From Amycolatopsis umgeniensis (lineage in GTDB: Bacteria > Actinomycetota > Actinomycetes > Mycobacteriales > Pseudonocardiaceae), in assembly GCF_014205155.1 (NCBI RefSeq), contig NZ_JACHMX010000001.1, forward strand, positions 8,742,001-8,806,000: a DNA stretch of 64,000 bases, given 5' to 3'. Below, piece by piece: positions 23,939 through 32,180 of the stretch. The notes beneath the pieces were generated by a model, which was given only the letters and a program-made list of their open reading frames with translations, was not told where the DNA came from and ran no database searches. How positions within the stretch are numbered: position 1 is the first letter of the stretch; every line of letters begins with the position of its first letter. The position numbers and the translations under genes are program-made.

Positions 23939-24144
23939 CGAACCCGTTCGAGAACCCCGACGGCACGTACCTGGTGCTGGTCAACGACGAGGGACAGCAC
24001 AGCCTGTGGCCCGAGTTCGTCGAGGTCCCGGCGGGCTGGACCACGAAGTTCGGCCCGGCCTCGCGTCCCGCGTGCCTCGAGTACGTCGAGACCAACTGGA
24101 CGGACCTGCGGCCCGCTTCGCTCGTCAAGGCCATGGAGTCCTGA
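23935..24144 (+). CDS. MbtH-like NRPS accessory protein
   Basis: This 69-residue protein binds adenylation domains and is often required for their folding and activity. The sequence has the family core [19 protein letters not shown], then [13 protein letters not shown] and a C-terminal [10 protein letters not shown]. The invariant tryptophans, the S-L-W-P block and the P-x-G-W block are present. It starts with an ATGA overlap on the NRPS stop codon and has a strong AAGGAG Shine-Dalgarno sequence inside the end of the NRPS gene, so the two are translationally coupled. The length is normal for the family. Confidence 0.95.
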   Translation: MTNPFENPDGTYLVLVNDEGQHSLWPEFVEVPAGWTTKFGPASRPACLEYVETNWTDLRPASLVKAMES

Positions 24145-24154
24145 GCCGCTTGAA

Positions 24155-24209
24155 GTCCGTGAAGGACTCCTTCCCTACCTTCAGGGTAGGCAAGGGGCCC
24201 TTCACGGAC
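24155..24209. repeat. Intergenic hairpin repeat, family 1 copy A
   Basis: The outer arms (24155-24165 and 24199-24209) are an 11-bp perfect inverted repeat beginning GTCCGTGAAGG. A smaller CCTACC/GGTAGG stem lies inside (24174-24179 with 24185-24190). Nearly the same 54 bases recur at 33477-33530 after an unrelated gene. The element sits just after the MbtH-like gene and may end that transcript, but the absence of a T-tract and the recurrence suggest a dispersed repeat. Confidence 0.8.
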
Positions 24210-24280
24210 CGCACCCACGAGCAACCGCAGCCAGAACCCAGTCGCCACTCGTGACCCATCCGCCGACTCGGTACTTCACG

Positions 24281-24322
24281 TGATCGGACGGACGACACGC
24301 GTGACTGGACGGGCGACACGCG
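24281..24322. repeat. Tandem 21-bp repeat in the 24145-24457 intergenic gap
   Basis: Two adjacent 21-base units (24281-24301 and 24302-24322) agree at 18 positions and end in GACACGCG. They lie in the 313-bp gap between the convergent MbtH-like and binding-protein genes. Apart from the hairpin repeat before them and the terminator after them, I see no gene or clear signal in this gap. Units with a similar TGATC...CGCG frame occur at 61325-61387. Confidence 0.6.
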
Positions 24323-24407
24323 TGCGGTAGGGGCCTCACCGCGAGTTGGCTGCCCACTCACGCGAACCCTCGCGTTTAGAGGACTAAATGCGAGCCCCGT
24401 AACGCGA

Positions 24408-24442
24408 AACAGGGCCGCGAGCGGAAAGCTCGCGGCCCTGTT
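24408..24442. terminator. Bidirectional stem-loop terminator
   Basis: A perfect 15-bp stem (24408-24422 with 24428-24442; arm AACAGGGCCGCGAGC) encloses a five-base GGAAA loop. It lies between the convergent siderophore-biosynthesis operon and the binding-protein gene, 15 bp from the latter's stop codon. There is an A-rich edge on one side and a TTCC on the other, so it can serve both directions. Confidence 0.85.
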
Positions 24443-24457
24443 CCTTCCCGAAAGGGC

Positions 24458-25546
24458 TCAGGAAGCCGGTTTGACCTCGGTCTTCGGGTCGCCGTCGACC
24501 GCGGCGGTGAGCTGCGGGACGATCCGGTCGACCACGTACGGCACGCTCAGCACGGTCACGAAGGAGACAGCGCTGCCGTAGGTTCCTTCGTTCTCGACGA
24601 AGATCTCACGCTTTTCCTTCGCCACCTTCAGGCCGGTGTAGAGGGCGTCCTTGCCGAGGATCTCCTGCGCCTTCGCCGGGGTGTCGATGAGCCACACGAG
24701 CGCGTCGCGGTCGAGCAGGTCGGTCCGTTCGGCGCTGATGCTCTTGCCGAACTTGTCGCCGATCGCGGCGTCGAGGTCGGCGGGCAGCTTGAAGCCGAGG
24801 GATTCGAGGATGCGCGAGCGCGGGTCCTGGCTGCCGTAGACGAAGTAGCCCTCGTAGGTCGAGGCCATCAGGGCCGACTTGCCCGCGAATTCCGGGTGCT
24901 CCTTGCGGACCTGGGCGAACTTGTCCTCGACGCCCTTGACCAGCTCGTTGGCCTTGGTCGCGCGCCCGACGGCCTGGCCGACCTTCTTGGTCGCCTCCTG
25001 CCACGGGATGCCGTAGTCGTTGTACTCCTTGGGCTGCGCGACGACCGGGACGCCGATCTGGCCCAGCTTGTCGTACTGCTCCTTGGTGAGGCCGGAGTAC
25101 AGCGCGATGATCAGATCCGGCTTGAGCGCGGCGATCTTCTCGTACTGCGGACCGTCGACGTCCTTGAGGACCTCGGGCAGCGCGGCGCCGCCGAGTTTGT
25201 CGGTCGCCCACGGGGCGATGGTGCCGGGGAACTTGCCGAGCCACTCGGTGACGCCGACCGGGACCACGCCGAGGGCGAGCAGCGCGTCCTGTTCGGTCAG
25301 CCCGACCGTGACGACGCGCTTGGGCTCCTGGGTGATGGTGGTGCTGCCGTACTTGTGCTCGATCGTGGTCGGGAACGCGTTCGCGTCGACCGCCGAGCCC
25401 GCGGAGTTCTGCGCGGCCGGGTTGGCCGACTCGCCGCCACCTCCGCACGCGGTGAGCGAGGCGGCCAGCACCAGGGTGGACGCCAGCACGCCGGCGGTCT
25501 TCAGGCGCCCCCGCGCGGCGGAGAGGGTGGGGATTCGGGCCATCAT
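24458..25546 (-). CDS. Iron-siderophore-binding lipoprotein (ABC transporter)
   Basis: This 362-residue substrate-binding protein should capture the ferric siderophore outside the membrane. It has a Sec/lipoprotein leader with lipobox LTAC at about residues 31-34, followed by a Gly-rich linker. The mature part follows the FepB/FhuD-type fold: TIEHKYGSTTITQEPKRVVTVG, then YEKIAALKPDLIIALYSG, and a C-terminal VDRIVPQL. Two adjacent ATG codons are available (25546 and 25543). An iron box lies 49 bp upstream. It is transcribed alone, away from the exporter-like ABC genes, and converges on the NRPS operon. It is the likely partner of the two FecCD permeases at 29.2-31.3 kb. Confidence 0.92.
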   Translation of the reverse strand: MMARIPTLSAARGRLKTAGVLASTLVLAASLTACGGGGESANPAAQNSAGSAVDANAFPTTIEHKYGSTTITQEPKRVVTVGLTEQDALLALGVVPVGVTEWLGKFPGTIAPWATDKLGGAALPEVLKDVDGPQYEKIAALKPDLIIALYSGLTKEQYDKLGQIGVPVVAQPKEYNDYGIPWQEATKKVGQAVGRATKANELVKGVEDKFAQVRKEHPEFAGKSALMASTYEGYFVYGSQDPRSRILESLGFKLPADLDAAIGDKFGKSISAERTDLLDRDALVWLIDTPAKAQEILGKDALYTGLKVAKEKREIFVENEGTYGSAVSFVTVLSVPYVVDRIVPQLTAAVDGDPKTEVKPAS

Positions 25547-25594
25547 CCGTCCTTCTTGATCGGCAATCCGGCGAAATGCCGGATTAATCGAAAT

Positions 25595-25613
25595 TCAGGT
25601 TTGGCTAACCTAA
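25595..25613. promoter_or_regulatory. Iron box upstream of the siderophore-binding protein
   Basis: Read on the minus strand, these 19 bases match 16 of 19 positions of the palindromic iron-box form TTAGGTTAGGCTAACCTAA. This is the best match in the window. It sits 49-67 bp before the ATG of the binding-protein gene, a typical place for repression by DmdR/IdeR. Confidence 0.8.
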
Positions 25614-25656
25614 GACGCTGACCGTCCGATTGCAACCGGCGGCGCTGCGTCCCGGG

Positions 25657-27414
25657 TCACGTCCGTGAACGGTTGTCCGACCAGGCCGCCCAAAGCGTTG
25701 CGTACTGACCACCGGAGGCCACGAGTTCGTCGTGCGTCCCGCTTTCGACGACCACGCCCGCGTCGAGCACGACGACGCGATCCGAGGCAGCCGCCTGCGT
25801 CAACCGGTGCGCGACGACGAGACCGGTCCTGCCTTCGAGCGCGGCCGCCGCGGCGGCTTCGAGGGTCTTCGCGCCCGCGCTCCCGGCCTCGGCGGTGGCC
25901 TCGTCGAGGATCGCGATCGGCGGGTTCGCGAGGACCAGTCTTGCCAGCGCCAGCTGCTGGGATTGGGTGACCGTCAGCTGGTGCCCGCCCTCGCCGACCA
26001 CGGTCGCCAGACCGTCGCCCAGCGCCTCTGCCCAGCCGCGCGCGCCGACTTTGTCCAGTGCCGCCAACAGTTCCGTGTCGGACGCGTCGGGCCGGGCCAG
26101 CCGGAGGTCGTCCGACAGCGAACCGGCGAACACGTGCACCTCCTGGCTGATCAGCGCGACAGCCTGCCGGGTGGCGGACGGCCCGAGTTCGTCGAGCGGG
26201 ACCCCGCCGACGGACACCGTGCCCGAGCCCGGGGTGTGGATCCCGGCGATCAGCTTGGCCAGCGTCGTCTTCCCGGCGCCGCTCGCGCCGACCAGCGCGA
26301 CCCGCTCACCGGGTGCGAGACTCAGGTCGACGTCGCGCAGCACCGGGTGTCCGTCCACATAGGAGTGGAAGATCCCGGCAGCCTTCACCGACGCGTCAAC
26401 GGGTTTCGCGGGCCGCTCGGGCTCGCGCGGCGCGGGGAGGTCGGCGACGCCGATCAGCCGGGCGAGGCTCGCGGCGGCCGCCTGCGCGTCGTCCACCAGC
26501 GCGAGCGCGGTGTTGATCGGGCCGAACAGGCTGTGGAAGTACAACGCCGCCGCGGTCGCCGCGCCGATGGTCACCGCGTCGGCGCCCACCAGCAGGAAAC
26601 CGGCCGCGAGCACGGCCGAGAGGCCGACGAACTCGGCGAGGTTGAGCCGGGCGAAGAACGTCGTCATCAGCCGGACACCGCGCAGCATCAGCTCCATCGC
26701 GCCTTCGGACCGCTGCCGGACCCGCTCCACGTGGGCGTCGGCGAGACGGAACGCGCGGACGGTCTTCGCGCCGCCGATCGTGTCGAGTAGTTGCTGCTGT
26801 TGCGATCCCGTCGCGATCCGCTGCTTCGCGTACAACGGGACGGCGTTGCGGACGTACCAGCGCACAGTGTGCAGCTGGATCGGCGTCGCCAGCAGCGCGG
26901 CCAGGAGGAACCGCCAGTCGAGGACGGCGAGGGCGCCGAGCGTCAGCACGATGGTGAGCGCCGAGCGGCCCAGTTCGGGCAAGGCGTCGCGCACCGCCCT
27001 CGCGACCACCGTGACGTCGTTGGTGACCCGCGCGGTCAGGTCGCCGGAACCCGCGCGTTCGACCTGCTCGAGCGGGAGGCTCAGTGCCCTGTCGACGAAC
27101 CTTTCGCGCAGTTCCGCCAGCAAAGTCTCGCCGAGCCTCGCGGTCAGCGAGACACCCAGCGCCGTCGCGATCGCCTGGGCGATGGCGACCAGGACCAGCG
27201 CCACCACCGGGGTGGTCAGTTCGGTCGCGGGGCGTTTCTCGATGACGAGATCGACGATGTGGCCGAGCAGCCGAGCGGTGAGCAGCCCGATCGCGGTCGC
27301 GCCGACGAGCATCAGGAGCGCTCCGGCGGCCCGGGCTTTCGAGGTGCGGAGCAGTTCGCCGAGGACCGCGCGGATCCGCTTGCCGTCCGCGGTCGGGAGG
27401 AGTTCGCGGGTCAT
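25657..27414 (-). CDS. ABC half-transporter (permease-ATPase), catalytic-site subunit
   Basis: This 585-residue protein has an N-terminal six-helix ABC type-IV membrane domain (about 1-310) and a C-terminal ATPase domain. Walker A GASGAGKTT lies near 375. Walker B AILDEATAE near 502 keeps the catalytic Glu. The signature motif near 478 reads LTVTQ instead of LSGGQ. The partner gene upstream has the opposite defects, so together they make one complete ATP site. The two genes overlap by 4 bp and share an iron-box promoter. The role is siderophore export or, as for IrtAB and YbtPQ, import through an exporter fold; sequence alone does not decide. Confidence 0.88.
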   Translation of the reverse strand: MTRELLPTADGKRIRAVLGELLRTSKARAAGALLMLVGATAIGLLTARLLGHIVDLVIEKRPATELTTPVVALVLVAIAQAIATALGVSLTARLGETLLAELRERFVDRALSLPLEQVERAGSGDLTARVTNDVTVVARAVRDALPELGRSALTIVLTLGALAVLDWRFLLAALLATPIQLHTVRWYVRNAVPLYAKQRIATGSQQQQLLDTIGGAKTVRAFRLADAHVERVRQRSEGAMELMLRGVRLMTTFFARLNLAEFVGLSAVLAAGFLLVGADAVTIGAATAAALYFHSLFGPINTALALVDDAQAAAASLARLIGVADLPAPREPERPAKPVDASVKAAGIFHSYVDGHPVLRDVDLSLAPGERVALVGASGAGKTTLAKLIAGIHTPGSGTVSVGGVPLDELGPSATRQAVALISQEVHVFAGSLSDDLRLARPDASDTELLAALDKVGARGWAEALGDGLATVVGEGGHQLTVTQSQQLALARLVLANPPIAILDEATAEAGSAGAKTLEAAAAAALEGRTGLVVAHRLTQAAASDRVVVLDAGVVVESGTHDELVASGGQYATLWAAWSDNRSRT

Positions 27415-29087
27415 GACAGCACCGCCGCGCGGTAGTCGGCGCGATCGCGCGCGAGGTCGGCGTGGCCGCCTTCACCCGTGACCCGGCCGCCGTCGAGGAC
27501 GACGACGCGGTCGGCGACGGCGAGGAGGGCGGGACTCGTGGTTACCAGGATCGTGGTCCGTCCTTGTCGTAGCCGGGCGAGTCCGGTGGCGATCTTCGCC
27601 TCGGTCACGGTGTCGACCGCCGTCGTCGGATCGTGGACGACGAGCACCGGCGCGTCCGCGGCGAGGGCGCGGGCGAGGGCGACGCGCTGCCGCTGGCCGC
27701 CGGAAAGGGAACGCCCGCGTTCGGTGACCGCGGTCGCGGTGCCGTCCGGCAACGCCGCCGCGACCTCGTCCGCCGCCGACGCGGCCAGTGCCTCGTCCGG
27801 GGCGGTGCCCACGTTCTCCGCCAGCGTTCCTTCGAACAGGTCCGCGTCGTGCGCGGCGACCAGGACGACTTCGCGGACACGTTCGGGGTCCACAGTGGAC
27901 AGATCGACGCCGTCGACGTGGACCTTGCCCCCGGTGGGATCACCCGCCCTGCCGAGGCAATCGAGCAGGTCGGTCGCGGCGGCCGGATCGGTGGCGACGA
28001 CACCGACCAGCTGCCCGGAGGGGATCTCGAGGTCGACTCCGCGGAGGCTGCCGTACGAGACGTCGGTGAACCGGACGTTCCCGGCGGCGGGGGAGGGGAG
28101 TTCGCCATCGCCCGCCCCGACCACCGTCGGCGTGGTCAGCAGATCGGCGACCCGGGACGCCGATGCGCGGCCCTGAGCCAGTTCGCCGTTGACCCACGCG
28201 AAGATCAGGAACGGGGTGAGCAGGAACTGGGCGAGCCCGACCGCCGCGACGAGTTCGCCGACGCTGATCGAACCCGACGACGCGAGGTGCCCGCCGACGA
28301 GGGCGACGATCGCGATGAAGATCCCGGTCAGCGCGAGTACGGCGCCGTCGTGCCAGGCCTTGGCCCGCGCGGCGCGCAGGGTTGCCCTGAGCGAGTTCTG
28401 ACTCGTGTCGCGGTAGCGGGCGACGGCGGCGGGTTCGGCGCCGATGCCCTTGAGCACCCGCAGGCCGGACACCAGATCCGTGGCGACGCCCGAAGCGTGC
28501 GCGGACCGTTCCTGTTCGGCTTCGCTGCGGCGCTCCAGCGGTTTGCCGATGAGATGCGCGAGGTACAGCAGCGGCGGCGTGCCCAGGAGGACGAGGAGGC
28601 CCAGCGGCAGCGAGATGCGCAGCAGCGCGACGGCGCTGACCAGGACCCCGGCGAGCGCGGCGATCCCGAACGGCAGCGCCGCGTTCACGACCCCGACCCG
28701 TTGCGCGTCACTGGTGCCGATGTTGACCAGTTCGCCGGCCAGCTTGCCGCTTTCGGCACCGCCACCGGGATGCAGGACGCGTCTGCTGATCGCGAGGCGG
28801 ATGTCGTGCGCCGCCCGGAGCGAGGCGCCCTCGGCCGCGCGCGCGGCGAACCGGTAGCTATAGGACAGCGCCGCGAAGACCACGCCGAGTACGGCGAGCC
28901 AGAACACGAGCGTGCCCACCGAGCGGCCGGCGACGGCCTGGTCGATCACCACGCCGATGATCACCGGGACGAGTGCTTCGCCGCCTTGATGGCACGCGGC
29001 GAGCACGGATGCGAGCGTGACTTGTCGTCGCTGCCCGGAAATCGCCTGGCGCAGGACGCTCCGGCTGGTGGTGGCCGTTGCGGACAC
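27411..29087 (-). CDS. ABC half-transporter, degenerate-site subunit
   Basis: This 558-residue permease-ATPase is the first gene of the leftward iron-regulated transporter operon. The membrane domain covers about 1-310. In the ATPase domain the Walker A position near 360 reads GVVATDPAAATDL and lacks the Lys-Thr pair. Walker B near 485 reads VLVVHDPTTAVD, with Pro in place of the catalytic Glu. The signature LSGGQRQRV near 465 is intact. It therefore cannot hydrolyse ATP at its own Walker site but can complete the site of its partner (25657-27414). There is no siderophore-interaction domain like that of mycobacterial IrtA. It starts near an iron box at 29108. Confidence 0.88.
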   Translation of the reverse strand: MSATATTSRSVLRQAISGQRRQVTLASVLAACHQGGEALVPVIIGVVIDQAVAGRSVGTLVFWLAVLGVVFAALSYSYRFAARAAEGASLRAAHDIRLAISRRVLHPGGGAESGKLAGELVNIGTSDAQRVGVVNAALPFGIAALAGVLVSAVALLRISLPLGLLVLLGTPPLLYLAHLIGKPLERRSEAEQERSAHASGVATDLVSGLRVLKGIGAEPAAVARYRDTSQNSLRATLRAARAKAWHDGAVLALTGIFIAIVALVGGHLASSGSISVGELVAAVGLAQFLLTPFLIFAWVNGELAQGRASASRVADLLTTPTVVGAGDGELPSPAAGNVRFTDVSYGSLRGVDLEIPSGQLVGVVATDPAAATDLLDCLGRAGDPTGGKVHVDGVDLSTVDPERVREVVLVAAHDADLFEGTLAENVGTAPDEALAASAADEVAAALPDGTATAVTERGRSLSGGQRQRVALARALAADAPVLVVHDPTTAVDTVTEAKIATGLARLRQGRTTILVTTSPALLAVADRVVVLDGGRVTGEGGHADLARDRADYRAAVLS

Positions 29088-29107
29088 CGGCGCCTCCGTT
29101 CTCTGGG

Positions 29108-29126
29108 GTAGGTAAGGCTAGTCTAA
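29108..29126. promoter_or_regulatory. Iron box for the ABC half-transporter operon
   Basis: Fifteen of 19 positions match TTAGGTTAGGCTAACCTAA. The site begins 21 bp upstream of the 558-residue ABC gene, which is read leftward. It shares a 103-bp divergent promoter with the FecCD permeases, which have their own box at 29157. Confidence 0.7.
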
Positions 29127-29156
29127 GTAGACAGCTCGTTGAGGTGAACTCCGGCG

Positions 29157-29175
29157 TTCGGTTAGCCTCGCCTCA
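29157..29175. promoter_or_regulatory. Iron box for the FecCD permease operon
   Basis: Fifteen of 19 positions match TTAGGTTAGGCTCACCTAA, with a perfect GGTTAG core. The site ends 15 bp before the GTG start of the first permease, so it overlaps or directly follows the transcription start and should block it when bound. Confidence 0.7.
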
Positions 29176-29190
29176 TTCGAAGGAGGTTCC

Positions 29191-30234
29191 GTGGTCGTCG
29201 CCGAACGCGCGCCCGCCGAGACGTCCCCGCCGAGCACGGTGGCACGGACGTTCCGCGCGGGCGGTCTGGTGCTCGGGCTCGCCCTGCTGGCGCTCGTGTT
29301 CCTGCTCAGCATCTGGGTGGGATCGAAGAGCATCCCGTTCACGTCCACCTGGTCGGTGCTGTGGCACAACGACGGCTCGACCGACGCGGTGATCATCCAC
29401 GACCTCCGCATCCCGCGGACCCTGCTGGGCGTGGTCGTCGGCGCGGCGTTCGGTCTGGCGGGCGCGGTGATGCAGGCGCTGACCCGGAATCCGCTCGCCG
29501 ATCCCGGCCTTCTCGGGGTCAACACCGGCGCTGCCGCCGCGGTCGTCTCCGGTATCGCTTTCGTCGGTGTCACCAGCGTGCTCGGCTACATCTGGTTCGC
29601 TTTCGCCGGGGCGGCGATCGCCTCGGTCGTGGTGTACGTCCTCGGCTCGGCCGGGCGCAGCGCCACGCCGGACCGCCTCGTGCTCGCCGGTTCGGCGGTC
29701 ATGGCGGTGCTCCAGGCCTACATCGTCGGTGTCCTGCTGCTGATGCCCGAGACGTTCAACCAGTTCCGGTTCTGGAACGTCGGTTCGCTCAGCGGCCGGA
29801 AATGGGACGTGTTCTGGCAGATCTCGCCGTTCGTCGTGATCGGCGCGATCATCGCGCTGCTGCTCGCCCGGCCGCTCAACATCCTCGCGCTCGGAGACCA
29901 GACCGGCAAGGCGCTGGGTGCCCACGTGGGCCGCACCCGCGTGTTCGGCGCGATCGTGGTGATGCTGCTCTGCGGCGCGGGTACCGCCGCCATCGGGCCG
30001 GTCCTGTTCCTCGGGCTCGCCGTGCCGCACGCCGCGCGCATGCTGGTCGGCCCGGATCAGCGATGGGTCCTTCCGTACTCGATGCTGCTCGCGCCGATCG
30101 CGCTGATCGGCGCCGACGTCGTCGGCCGCGTGCTGAACCCGCCGGAGGAACTGCAGGCGGGCATCGTGGTCGCGTTCCTCGGCGCGCCGGTGTTCATCGC
30201 GCTCTGCCGTCGCAGGAAGCTGGCCCGGCTGTGA
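29191..30234 (+). CDS. FecCD-family ferric-siderophore permease 1
   Basis: This 347-residue, highly hydrophobic protein has about nine to ten membrane segments and the BtuC/FecCD fold. Family blocks are RIPRTLLGVVVGAAFGLAGAVMQALTRNPLADPGLLGV near residues 72-110, GRTRVFGAIVVMLLCGAGTAAIGPVLFLGLAVPH near 250-280, and a C-terminal GAPVFIALCRRRKL. The GTG start at 29191 has AGGAGG six bases upstream. It is followed 35 bp later by a second permease and would form the membrane channel with it. The operon has no ATPase gene. Confidence 0.93.
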   Translation: MVVAERAPAETSPPSTVARTFRAGGLVLGLALLALVFLLSIWVGSKSIPFTSTWSVLWHNDGSTDAVIIHDLRIPRTLLGVVVGAAFGLAGAVMQALTRNPLADPGLLGVNTGAAAAVVSGIAFVGVTSVLGYIWFAFAGAAIASVVVYVLGSAGRSATPDRLVLAGSAVMAVLQAYIVGVLLLMPETFNQFRFWNVGSLSGRKWDVFWQISPFVVIGAIIALLLARPLNILALGDQTGKALGAHVGRTRVFGAIVVMLLCGAGTAAIGPVLFLGLAVPHAARMLVGPDQRWVLPYSMLLAPIALIGADVVGRVLNPPEELQAGIVVAFLGAPVFIALCRRRKLARL

Positions 30235-30269
30235 CACCAGGCAAGGGGACCGCGATCAAGGAGCCACCG

Positions 30270-31307
30270 ATGAGCACCCGTGTCCTGCGCACCCTGGGCG
30301 GCGGACTTTCCCTGCGGGTCACCCCGAGGGCGGCGATCGTCGTCGCTCTGCTGGCCATCGCCGTGTTCTTCGTCGGCGCCGTCAGCATGACCACCGGCGA
30401 TTACCCGCTGTCGGTCGGCGAGGTCATCCAGACGCTGTTCGGCTTCGGCGACCGGAGCACCGAGTTCATCGTGACGACCTTGCGGCTGCCTCGGCTGCTG
30501 ACCGCGCTGCTGGTCGGCGGTGCGCTCGCGGTCAGCGGCGCGATCCTGCAGAGCCTCTCCGGGAACCCCTTGGGCAGCCCCGACTTCATCGGCTTCACCG
30601 AAGGCGCGGCCGCCGGGGCGCTGCTGACGATCATCGTGGTGCACGGCGGGATGCTCCAGGTCTCGTTCGGCGCGCTGGTCGGCGGCGTCACGACGGCGGC
30701 GTTGATCGCTTTGCTCGCGTTCAAACGCGGTGTGCACGCCTTCCGGCTGATCCTCGTCGGGATCGGCGTGAACGCGATGCTCATCGCGTTCAACTCCTAT
30801 CTGATCACCAGGGCCGCCCAGCAGGACGGCCTCGCGGCGCAGGCCTGGCTGGTCGGCGGGCTCAACGGACGCGGCTGGGAACACGTCGTCCCGGTGGCGA
30901 TCGCGATCGCCGTCCTGCTGCCGCCCGGCTTCGTCTACGGCAGAAGGCTTTCCCTGCTGGAGATGGGCGACGACTCGGCCAAGGGGCTCGGCGTGCCCGT
31001 CGAGCGGAGCCGGCTGGTGCTCCTCGGCGTCAGCGTCGGGTTGTGCTCGATCGCGACGGCTGCCGCCGGTCCGATCGCGTTCCTCGCCCTCGCGGCGCCT
31101 CAGCTGGCGAAGCGGCTCACGCGATCCTCGGGGCCCGGGCTCGCCGCGTCCGCGCTGATGGGCATGCTCCTGCTGGTGACGAGCGACCTGATCACCCAGC
31201 AGTTGTTCGCCGGCCTGCCCGTCGGTCTCGTGACCGGGGCGATCGGCGGGCTGTACCTGGCCTGGCTGCTGGTGTCCCGGCGCGGGGTCAGCCGACCTGC
31301 GCGCTGA
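30270..31307 (+). CDS. FecCD-family ferric-siderophore permease 2
   Basis: This 345-residue permease is paralogous to its neighbour. The ATG at 30270 has AAGGAG upstream, which makes it a better start than in-frame codons further left. Typical blocks are TTLRLPRLLTALLVGGALAVSGAILQSLSGNPLGSPDFIGF, GVSVGLCSIATAAAGPIAFLALAAPQLAKRLTR, and a C-terminal GLYLAWLLVSR. It is the FepG-like partner of the first permease in the heterodimeric importer. Its last 20 bp overlap the convergent DMT transporter gene. Confidence 0.93.
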   Translation: MSTRVLRTLGGGLSLRVTPRAAIVVALLAIAVFFVGAVSMTTGDYPLSVGEVIQTLFGFGDRSTEFIVTTLRLPRLLTALLVGGALAVSGAILQSLSGNPLGSPDFIGFTEGAAAGALLTIIVVHGGMLQVSFGALVGGVTTAALIALLAFKRGVHAFRLILVGIGVNAMLIAFNSYLITRAAQQDGLAAQAWLVGGLNGRGWEHVVPVAIAIAVLLPPGFVYGRRLSLLEMGDDSAKGLGVPVERSRLVLLGVSVGLCSIATAAAGPIAFLALAAPQLAKRLTRSSGPGLAASALMGMLLLVTSDLITQQLFAGLPVGLVTGAIGGLYLAWLLVSRRGVSRPAR

Positions 31308-32139
31308 CCGGCTCGATCGGCGCGGGCTCGCCGAAGCGGGCCAGCGCCAGCGCCGCCGAAACCGCGAGCGCGAATCCGACCACCGCCACCGCCGCGAACC
31401 CGGGTCTCGTGGTGTCGCCGAGTACGAGAACCCCGATGAGGGAAGGCAAGACGGTCTCGCCGATCACCATCATCGCGGTCGAGGTGGTGACGCTGCCGCG
31501 CTGCAACGCGGTGGCGTAGAACAACATCGCCAGCGCGCCCGCCACGGCGAGCGTGTACGTGGCCGGGTCGGTCAGCAGGTCCAGCGGGGTGAGACTGGTG
31601 AGCACACGGCCGGAGAGGGCGACCACGCCGAAGCACAGTCCGGCGATCAGGCCCAGCGCCGGTGTCCGGATCCGCCGCGACGCGCGGCCGGCGAGCATCC
31701 CGGCCGTGCCGAGTACGACCACCGCGCCGATCAGCACGAGCCGGAAGCCCAGCCCGGTCGCCGCCGAGCCTTCGCTCTCGGCCGACATCCCGAGCAGCGC
31801 GAGCCCGGCGCAGACGACCGCCACCGCCGTCCACTCGCGACGTCCCAACCGGACACCGAGCGCCCGCGCCGCGACCGCTGTCACGGCGAGGCTTCCCGGC
31901 AGCGCCGCCTGGACCACGAACAGCGGCAGCACGCGCAGGGCGACGAGCTGGGCGACGAAGCCGATGACGTCGAGCGCGAGCCCCGCGACGAACTTCCACT
32001 GCCGAAGCACCCGCACGAGGAGCTTGGGATCGACGCGGTCTTCGTCGCCTGAAGTCGCCTTCGCGGCGATCGCCTGCATCACCGAAGCGACGCCGTACGC
32101 ACAGGCCGCGAAGAACGCGCAGATCAATCCCCACCACAT
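31288..32139 (-). CDS. DMT-superfamily (EamA-like) membrane transporter
   Basis: This 283-residue protein has about nine to ten predicted membrane helices and begins MWWGLICAFFAACAYGVASVMQAIAAK. The helix pattern and Gly/Ala-rich segments resemble small-molecule exporters of the drug/metabolite transporter superfamily. The substrate is unknown. It converges on permease 2 with a 20-bp overlap of the 3' ends. No iron box or other operator is visible upstream, so co-regulation with the siderophore genes is not supported. Confidence 0.75.
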   Translation of the reverse strand: MWWGLICAFFAACAYGVASVMQAIAAKATSGDEDRVDPKLLVRVLRQWKFVAGLALDVIGFVAQLVALRVLPLFVVQAALPGSLAVTAVAARALGVRLGRREWTAVAVVCAGLALLGMSAESEGSAATGLGFRLVLIGAVVVLGTAGMLAGRASRRIRTPALGLIAGLCFGVVALSGRVLTSLTPLDLLTDPATYTLAVAGALAMLFYATALQRGSVTTSTAMMVIGETVLPSLIGVLVLGDTTRPGFAAVAVVGFALAVSAALALARFGEPAPIEPVSAQVG

Positions 32140-32180
32140 GGAGCGTCAGCCTAGTCCTGTCCGATGTGTAGAGTGGCCGG

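Noticed and set aside
31288..32139. DMT transporter as the siderophore exporter
   Set aside because: It has no iron box, lies on the opposite strand converging on the permeases, and the family usually exports small metabolites; the link is not supported.
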